64,000 nt of DNA, from positions 2,914,001 to 2,978,000 of the forward strand of contig OY725503.1 of NCBI GenBank assembly GCA_963281255.1, given 5' to 3'. Shown in pieces: positions 57,335 through 64,000 of this stretch (the stretch's first letter is position 1; each line of letters opens with the position of its first letter). Under the pieces are notes generated by a model. The model saw only the letters and a list, made by a program, of their open reading frames with translations. It searched no databases and was not told the DNA's origin. Both the position numbers and the translations under genes were made by a program. Source of the DNA: Aphrocallistes beatrix. Its lineage: Eukaryota > Porifera > Hexactinellida > Sceptrulophora > Aphrocallistidae.

Positions 57335-58702
57335 CAGTTTGTCCCATAATTATTGCAACATATGCTATTTCTCATTGAACTATACGTTTCAGCTATGTTT
57401 ACATTGCATAAGCTACTAACGCATTATTTTTAGTTCCTATGTACGTTATTCGATATTTTTCAGCTTGGATATATTTTTTTGAAGAATTTTTTTTCGTATT
57501 ATCCATATTTTTTTCCTGTTACGTCATCATTTTTGTCTGAATTCCTTCTGAGATAGTGTTCTAACATAGAGAATCATCATTTTCGTTTAACCAGTCATAA
57601 AATGTCAAGAGAGGATATCCGTAAACAGATCCTTACACTTTCCGAAGGTGAGAAGCACAGTGTCAAGGAAATTTCTTCCATTATCGGTGTCAACCGGACA
57701 ACAGTTTGGAGGGTTCTTAAGAGACACAATTCGACTGGTACGGTTGAACACAGAAAGGGAGCAGGAAGACCAGCAAAACTCTATCAGAGCGTCAAGTATA
57801 AATGTGCTAAATATGTAAACACTGATTTGCAAAAGCCAGTCAGAGAAATATCGAATGATATAGAAGCCAAACATGGTATCAGTGTGTCCAAGAGCACCGT
57901 GCATAGGACCCTTCAGAAGATGAAATACTCGAAGCCTTATCCTAGTTTGGTTCCGATGTTGTCAGAGAAAAATAGGCTGAAACGGATTGAGTGGGCACTA
58001 AGAAACAAAAATAAGCATTGGTGCCATGCAGTATTCTCTGATGAGGCTAGTTTTTGGTTGCATGCGGGGAAAGTACGAATGTGGACTAAAGGGAACCAAA
58101 AACGGGTTATTCCTACTGTTAAACATTCCAGTAAAGTCCACATATGGGCTGCCTTTTCCTCAATGGGGACGTTTCCCTTATGCATTTTTAGTCATAATTT
58201 GGATGCCGCTTTCTACGTGAAGATATTAGAGTGGCATTTGGTAGAAAACGCCAAGGTTTACCACGATAAGAAGTGGTTCTTGATACAGGACAATGATCCC
58301 AAGCATACCAGCAAGCGGGCGAAGAAGTGGATATCAGACAACATTCCTAATAATGTCTTAGATTGGCCCAGTCAGAGCCCAGACTTAAACCCCATCGAAA
58401 ACCTATTCGCATGGATAAAAAATCAACTGAAAAGGAATCGTCCAAAGACAATTGGTGACATGAAAACTCGCCTTGAAGAAATTTGGAATTCTATCACCCC
58501 GGAGTTTCTAAAGCCCTACTATAAATCAATGAGGCGACGTTGCGAATTGTGTGTCACAAACAATGGTTTTAAAATTAATTATTAGTTACTATGTCTATCA
58601 TTAACTTTTAGACTCAATAGAATTAGTTTAAGACGATTCACTCTTCCTATATAATCAAATTTATATCAAAAATGTATGTTGCAATAATTATGGGACAAAC
58701 TG
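57335..58702 (+). mobile_element. Complete Tc1-type element (DD35E), apparently intact
   Basis: 1368 bp, TA-flanked, ends CAGTTTGTCCCATAATTATT and complement (about 28 bp), one open transposase. Confidence 0.92.
57602..58585 (+). CDS. Tc1/mariner transposase, DD35E type, intact
   Basis: 327 codons. Two helix-turn-helix motifs: VKEISSIIGVNRTTVWRVLK (residues 20-39) and VREISNDIEAKHGISVSKST (about 80-99), linked by a GAGRPAKL hook. Catalytic residues: D in VFSDEASFWL, D in LIQDNDPKHTSK, E in SQSPDLNPIENLFA with 35 residues between the last two, so it is not classical DD34E Tc1. The C-terminus RRRCELCVTNNGFKINY closes the family pattern. The fragment at 6102-6670 is a dead relative. No disabling change is visible. 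Confidence 0.92.
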   Translation: MSREDIRKQILTLSEGEKHSVKEISSIIGVNRTTVWRVLKRHNSTGTVEHRKGAGRPAKLYQSVKYKCAKYVNTDLQKPVREISNDIEAKHGISVSKSTVHRTLQKMKYSKPYPSLVPMLSEKNRLKRIEWALRNKNKHWCHAVFSDEASFWLHAGKVRMWTKGNQKRVIPTVKHSSKVHIWAAFSSMGTFPLCIFSHNLDAAFYVKILEWHLVENAKVYHDKKWFLIQDNDPKHTSKRAKKWISDNIPNNVLDWPSQSPDLNPIENLFAWIKNQLKRNRPKTIGDMKTRLEEIWNSITPEFLKPYYKSMRRRCELCVTNNGFKINY

Positions 58703-58712
58703 TATATATATA

Positions 58713-59195
58713 GGCAACCCTCTCCGTTCGCGAGTTTGCCATTCGCGGTTTCGATTATTCGCCGAAAAATTTTTGAGTCTTGTTTTGCTTTTCGCGACTC
58801 GTTCCCTTGACTATTCGCGGTTTTCGTTACTCTCTTCAGTAGTTTCATGGGCTACATAAGTCCATAACCATATTCGTATCTACAATTTTAGTTTAGTACT
58901 AAAGGCTAGACTTTACTATTTAGGTATGGTACTTAGGTTTGCTACTAGGGGATCTATATCTTTCATTTATCACTTCATTTATTACTACCGTTTTACTTGT
59001 ACTAGTGTTTATATGAGTATTACAGCTCAACTATTGAATCAATAATGTATTTAGCAAGCAGTATCTAGAGTCGTTTTTATAATCTAGGAACGTAACCCCA
59101 CTATTCTCCATTGAACCAACGTCTTGCCGTTCGCGATTTTGCCATTCGCGACAATTCTCAGGAACGTAACCCCCGCGAACGGCGAGGGATACCTG
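58713..59195. mobile_element. Pogo/Tigger MITE
   Basis: GGCAACCCTCTCCGTTCGCG at left, CGGCGAGGGATACCTG at right; TTCGCG-type repeats inside. Confidence 0.75.
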
Positions 59196-59204
59196 TATAT
59201 TATA

Positions 59205-59687
59205 TATCAAAAAAATGATGACTCATCACTTTGTTATGACGTCATCATTACACATCAAAATTTTGCGATTTTTCGTGCGATATCTATGTTAATAGTAGGA
59301 CAGACGTATTTAGAGATGTTATCTCCCTTATAATTAATCAATGTGACCCCAGGCGCTCATAGGGCGCTTCCGGCGGACATAAAGTGTCTGCCAGCCGCGC
59401 AGCACAAACAAGCGAAGCGCGCTTATATTAATATATCTCACACATGATGCAACTATCATAAAAAAATGATGAATGTCTATTGTGACACCATCATTAGGCT
59501 TCAAAAATTTTAAGTAATTTTTTTTTATTTTCCAGTGATGCTATCGATTTTAACAGTAAGACATCGTATTTAGAGATGTTATCTACGACATAAATAATCA
59601 ATATGAGCCTAGGCGCCCAAAGGGCGCCTCCAGTGGACACAAAATGTCCGCGAGTCACGTAGCGCAGACAAGCGAAGAGCGGTTGTG
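59205..59687 (+). mobile_element. Two Helitron A 3' halves in tandem
   Basis: 59205-59426 (ends CGCGCTTA) and 59433-59687 (ends AGCGGTTG); both have the hairpin region, neither has a 5' end. Confidence 0.7.
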
Positions 59688-59689
59688 AT

Positions 59690-60067
59690 TAATATTACTC
59701 GAAAAATGACAAATTTTATCAATTTTGCTGCGTAATGATAACGTCATAACAGAATGAAGAGTCATCATTTTTTGATGATAGTTGTATCATATTTGAGATG
59801 TATTATCATACATAGTTTATTAAAATTTCAGCCTTCTACACCTAAAACGGAGTTAAAATCGAAAAACTGAATTTCTAATATCAAAAAAGTGACAATGATG
59901 TCAAAATTCAATGATATTGACATTTTCGTCTGAGGTCAGAACTTAGTGGAGCCATAGCAAAAATACACTCACATGACAAAAATAAGTTTTCTGTGCCTTG
60001 TAGTTTCTTCAATCAATTCGCTACAGAGATATAAATATATAAATTAATCGAGTTTTAATAGCAAAGA
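59690..60067 (-). mobile_element. Helitron family A, 3' end lost
   Basis: From the body near 59690 to the 5' end …GTTTTAATAGCAAAGA. Confidence 0.7.
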
Positions 60068-61872
60068 TTATCAACATACGAATAAGTAGATCTTAACAGG
60101 TTTTTGATGAAGACAAATCACTGAGAACATGCAATGCATAAACCACAGGTTAAATCCTCTCCATAAAATTACAATAGATATCAATATTTCTATTCAAAAT
60201 ATCAGCTAATAGTTAGACAATTTTGGAAATCAAATAATTACCAAAAAATAATGTGTATTACAGTGAAACTCCGATTAATGACTCTCTCAGAATTGCGACC
60301 ATCCCGATATTAAAAGAACTTGACTAATCATAGACACTCATTCAATTAATTTCAGAATTACGACCACCCCACAATTTAAAATTAAGTCCGGTGTTTTGGA
60401 CAAAACCTTATTTTGTACACCAGATTAAGCACTACAATCGAATCTTTCAGAATTACAAATCTTGGTGAATTGAGAGTAGATGAGGTAGAGTTTTATTCAA
60501 CGAAGTTTCAGAAAGATGATCACTCCGAAATTGTGACTGAAATTTAGACATGCCAACTTGAGTCATGATAAAATCGGGGGTGGAATTTCGTGGGACATGG
60601 CGGGACGCAATAGGGTATTATGCGTATATTAAGACGGATATAAACATTATTGAGAAATTTCATTGAAAAACGGGGAAATTATATTAAAAGAAGCGTGAAA
60701 AAAGCGGGATCTCCTGTCAAAAACGGGACGGTTAGCATGTATGGTTTAGTCCCAAGGACTTCGATCCTGGAAGGTCAAGGAGGGCACTATCGAATCACAA
60801 AAATTATGATATTACAGGATTAGAAAATAAATAAATCATTAAATTAAAAAAATATTACGGCAGTTAAACTACTGTCATCAAAAGGCCGACGCTAATTCTA
60901 TTGCTCTTGGACCAGTCCCAAATTTTTGGTATCTTAAGGCCCTAATAAAGAATTCCTTAGAAAATAATGATCTTGTTAAAACAATTGAGTAGGACCAAAA
61001 GATTGGCGATTGATGGATACAAAAAATCAATTGATTTCCCCCTCAAATACAATAAACCTTGGCTTTGATGGCTCTAGGCTGAGGGACCCACTAAATGAAT
61101 TTTTTTCATTTTTTTTGAAAATTTTAATTTGATTTTTTTCTATTGATTTAGTATTAATATTCATTTATGATATGATGATTAAAATTTTTCGATTTTTCAG
61201 CCTCGAACACCTTCAAAAGTACAATATGACTAAGATAGAATTAATGAAAAATTGTATATTATTCATTTTATCAACATTTCAATATTGGATAAACAAAGGA
61301 GTTAAATTTATTAGGCTAAATGTAAGGTTAAGAAAAAGGTTATTATGATTTAATTCGTGTATAATAGGGTTGAAACTTACAATCTATCGAGCCCGATTTT
61401 TATTTATTACATAGAATTAAAATGGGGGACAAGGTTTGGTGCAAAAATATTGAAAAACCGCTAAAATCAGAGATTAGCAACAATATTCCAATACATTTTC
61501 CAATAAAGCAACTCTATGTGAAAATTCACTCGATAACAAGTTGCAAAATATCACTAAGAATCAGAATTAAAATTTAGATCATTAAAATCTATGTATGTGT
61601 TCCTGAGAAAAAATTATGCGTTGTATGATGATGGAAGCCAAAATTAGAAAACTAAAAAATTCCATGTCAATTTTCAATATGGACAAGATATAAAGCATTC
61701 AGAATTACATTCATTCTTAGTCCATGTAACGACATAGTAAGGATTCATGTATACTGTACTAGTAGTATAGCGTTACCTATACAGCCTAATACAATAGTGG
61801 GCTACTCTAGCCTTAAATATTTTTTTCGAAGTATTAGCAAAAATAATAAATTCATGCATTCAAACAATTCAC
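60068..61872. other. Intron sequence, mostly unassigned
   Basis: 60261 begins CAGTGAAACTCCGATTAATG, probably a worn pogo-type MITE to about 60530. The rest is AT-rich with no frame. It ends at the splice donor of the first visible eIF3d-like exon. Confidence 0.4.
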
Positions 61873-62121
61873 CTCAAGTTGGAACTTTCCAGAAGCATTT
61901 GGCTCAAGTGGCCTATTTCTAGCCCCATGCAAAGATATATTTCTCCTATCTTGAGTAATTCCCACAGACCAATCAGCGATTTGCCCTAACTGATCACCTT
62001 TTGTCACAAATAAGGGAAGAGGATGAACATGTGTAAGATGGAGCGACGAATGAGTATTTGTAGGACCCCATCCATCCTTATTGTATTTCACTGCAGAACA
62101 TATTTTATCCAGGAATGACAT
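61873..62121 (-). CDS. eIF3 subunit d-like gene, first visible coding exon
   Basis: 83 codons from ATG at 62121 (MSFLDKICSAVKYNKDGWGP) to a donor GAG|GTGAAT, phase 0. It has the N-terminal eIF3d signature: GWGP about 17 residues in, then PLPLFVTKGDQLGQIADWSV and QDRR. In animal eIF3d these read GWGP, PFSKxDRLGKxxDW and QDK(K/R) in the same order. The exon ends SGKFQLE, where eIF3d has FQLVD. I chose this ATG because the distance to GWGP fits; an AG directly before it (gatttttaag) could also be an acceptor for a 5' UTR exon. Divergence is high for this subunit. Confidence 0.8.
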
Positions 62122-62177
62122 CTTAAAAATCAAATCACTAAGGAACATTAAATATCAATAATCAAATTAAATTAGTA

Positions 62178-62598
62178 CAAGCGCTTCGCGGCTGACGGAC
62201 GCAAAATGTCCGCCAGAGGCGTCCTTTTTACTCCTAGGTTTTGCATTTATTAATTATAAGAAATATAACATTACTAAAATGTCTGTCTAACTGTTATTAA
62301 TCGATATCACTCAAAAATCAAAACTTTTTCCATTTTTCAAATATTGCTGCGTACTGATGACATCATAACAGAGTATAAGTCATCATTTTTGATGAGAGTT
62401 GTACCAAATATGACATATATTAATATACACATTCTATTAAAATTTCAGGCTTCTATCCCCTGAAATGGCAGAGTTATAGTCGAAGAAATGAATCTTTTGA
62501 AGGTGACTATGATGTAATAATTCTATGATGAGTCGACATTTTCGTCCGAGATGAGAATTTATTGGAACCATCGCCAAAAGAGTGCCACATGCCAAAAT
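62178..62598 (-). mobile_element. Helitron family A, 5' end replaced
   Basis: CAAGCGCTTCGCGG at 62178, body to ATGCCAAAATA, where a MITE begins. Confidence 0.7.
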
Positions 62599-62599
62599 A

Positions 62600-62841
62600 C
62601 AGTCCCGGTAAAAAGTCTGGAATATTGTATGCAAAATATGAATATTCAAGTTTTATCAAAAATAACAAATTTTAATATTGCAGAATATTTTTTATCAGTT
62701 TAATGCAATGAAAATCTAGTCTACTCTTTCTATAACACGAAAAGTATAAAATATTTAATTAAAATATATTATATGTTTATTACAGGGTAAATTCAGAAAA
62801 ATTGGAAAATACTAAATATTCCAGACTTTTTGCCGGGACTG
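62600..62841. mobile_element. MITE with CAGTCCCGGTAAAAAG ends
   Basis: CAGTCCCGGTAAAAAGTCTG and complement, TA flanks, 242 bp. Confidence 0.85.
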
Positions 62842-62851
62842 TATATATATA

Positions 62852-63036
62852 CAGTCAGGGTCGCTTATTGTGAACGACCAGGGGACCAAAAAATCGGTTC
62901 ATAACAGAGATACTTCATATTAAGCAAACTTGATTCAATATAAATCCTATCTAAAAAATGAAATTGGGACCAGGAGGTCAGTTCATAATAAACGAATGTT
63001 CATATTAAGCGGGTTCATAATAAGCGACCCTGACTG
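62852..63036. mobile_element. Pogo-type MITE
   Basis: CAGTCAGGGTCGCTTATTGT and complement; third copy of the family at 8843-9031. Confidence 0.85.
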
Positions 63037-63049
63037 TATATACTTTGGG

Positions 63050-63719
63050 GGATAAGTTCTGTCCCAGCATAATTGGGCATATTTTTTCCACCACTTCCAT
63101 AATCTTAGTTATTATAATGATTAGAAATTGTATATCGAATATTCTGAACGATTTGAGAGTTTATCGAATCTAGAATCTAGAACTACAATTTATAGGACAA
63201 AGTTTGTGAAGAAAAAAGGGGTCGCGTACCACAGCTAAAATCTAGAATACGAGTCAACTGCTTTCCAAACTGTTTATTCAGCTTCGATATTTGGGGATGG
63301 ATTAACTCCCCAAATATTTTGTTGAATGTTGAATTATCAAAGAAATCCATTAAACATAATTCTAAACAAGACGCTGGCAATCCAATGACGAGTTGAAATC
63401 AGGTCAATTTGGACAATACCTCAAAATTACACCTTTTTTTCATATCACCAAATGATCAGGATCATATCTCGAATATCTCTAGATCTGAATCTAATTTATC
63501 TCTTTTGTATGTTTGATGAAAATGTCTGAGCTAAATTTCTCCATAATGTAGGAAGTCTAGAGAGATAATTAGGAAAGTACTGCCCATATTCTCGATTTTA
63601 GTTGCGGCACGCGGCAAATTTTTTCTTTACAAACTTTGTTTTTCAACTTGTAGTTCAAAGTTCTAGATTGGATAATCTCTCACAAAATCATTCAGAATAT
63701 TCGATCTGCAATATCTATC
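63050..63719. repeat. Inverted-repeat segment related to 29584-30479
   Basis: The left 63050-63250 and right 63590-63719 are inverted: ATCGAATATTCTGAACGATTT faces AATCATTCAGAATATTCGAT. The GCACGCGG / CGCGTACC pair mirrors the GGCACGCAGCG core of the 29584-30479 element. Confidence 0.6.
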
Positions 63720-64000
63720 CATAGCATTCTATATACTAAGGCAATGGCACTCTATTCAAAATCTGGACCATGGATGGCAATTACCATCGGCTTTCAAAAT
63801 ATCATGTATTGTTATACTGCCTTTCATTACTATTCTAAAGTACTCTAATGTAACATTTGATTGATTTTAATGATTTCGGACCACCCAACCCACTTAAAAT
63901 TAACATATTATTATACACTTTAATGGTAAAATCACAATCAATACACTGCTAAATATAAATACATAATTAAATAAATAAAAGATAAAGTGTGACAATTCAT
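63720..64000. mobile_element. P-like element end, runs off the window
   Basis: CATAGCATTCTATATACTAA at 63720; the 280 bp match the reverse complement of the right end of the element at 7642-9952 (about 9690-9952), so this is a second copy in the opposite orientation. Confidence 0.75.

Overview
This is a eukaryotic window, very AT-rich, with no operons and almost no host coding sequence. It looks like the inside of one large animal gene packed with transposons. Tc1/mariner, pogo/Tigger, Helitron, P-like, hAT and Harbinger-like DNA elements dominate, with one Gypsy fragment. The mix fits an arthropod; a crustacean such as a parasitic copepod is my guess, but nothing in the sequence proves it.

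Host gene. Three exons on the minus strand (62121-61873, 36701-36405, 10497-10270) have clean AG/GT borders and all join in phase 0. Read in order they match the N-terminal part of eIF3 subunit d: the GWGP and KGDxLGxxADW block, a basic linker ending in SIEVRPSWE, then the block with YDxxFDRIT and NDP. The match is divergent for such a conserved protein, so I read it as a fast-evolving paralogue. The two introns between these exons are about 25 kb each, and the gene runs off the left edge.

Transposon layout. 1-7.3 kb: hAT end with a BED finger, unknown coding remnants, a Tc1 of DD37E type, mariner and Tc1 debris. 7.4-18.1 kb: Helitron copies split by two P-like elements, a foldback element and a Tigger pseudogene. 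18.5-21.3 kb: Harbinger-like element and a mariner with a 54-bp perfect palindrome. 21.7-26.7 kb: an open frame with a RAG1-N-terminal-like zinc pattern, then a foldback with P-like ends. 27-35.5 kb: nested Helitrons, a 4.5-kb P element with a THAP transposase pseudogene, and a mariner pseudogene. 37.6-44.7 kb: a P-like frame holding a five-element Helitron nest and a P-like element that carries a Gypsy gag-pol piece. 47.5-60 kb: more nests, two intact Tc1-type transposases, and a short element that keeps only its DNA-binding domain. 60-64 kb: exon 1 of the eIF3d-like gene and a few short elements.

The main organising feature is one abundant non-autonomous Helitron family (family A). It begins TCCTTACTATTAAAACTCG, carries an internal (TA)n tract, then a roughly 480-bp body, and ends in a GC-rich hairpin and CTTG. 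Its (TA)n tract is the repeated landing site for TA-targeting transposons and for other Helitrons. Each full body also carries two copies of the same paired AP-1-like/CRE module.
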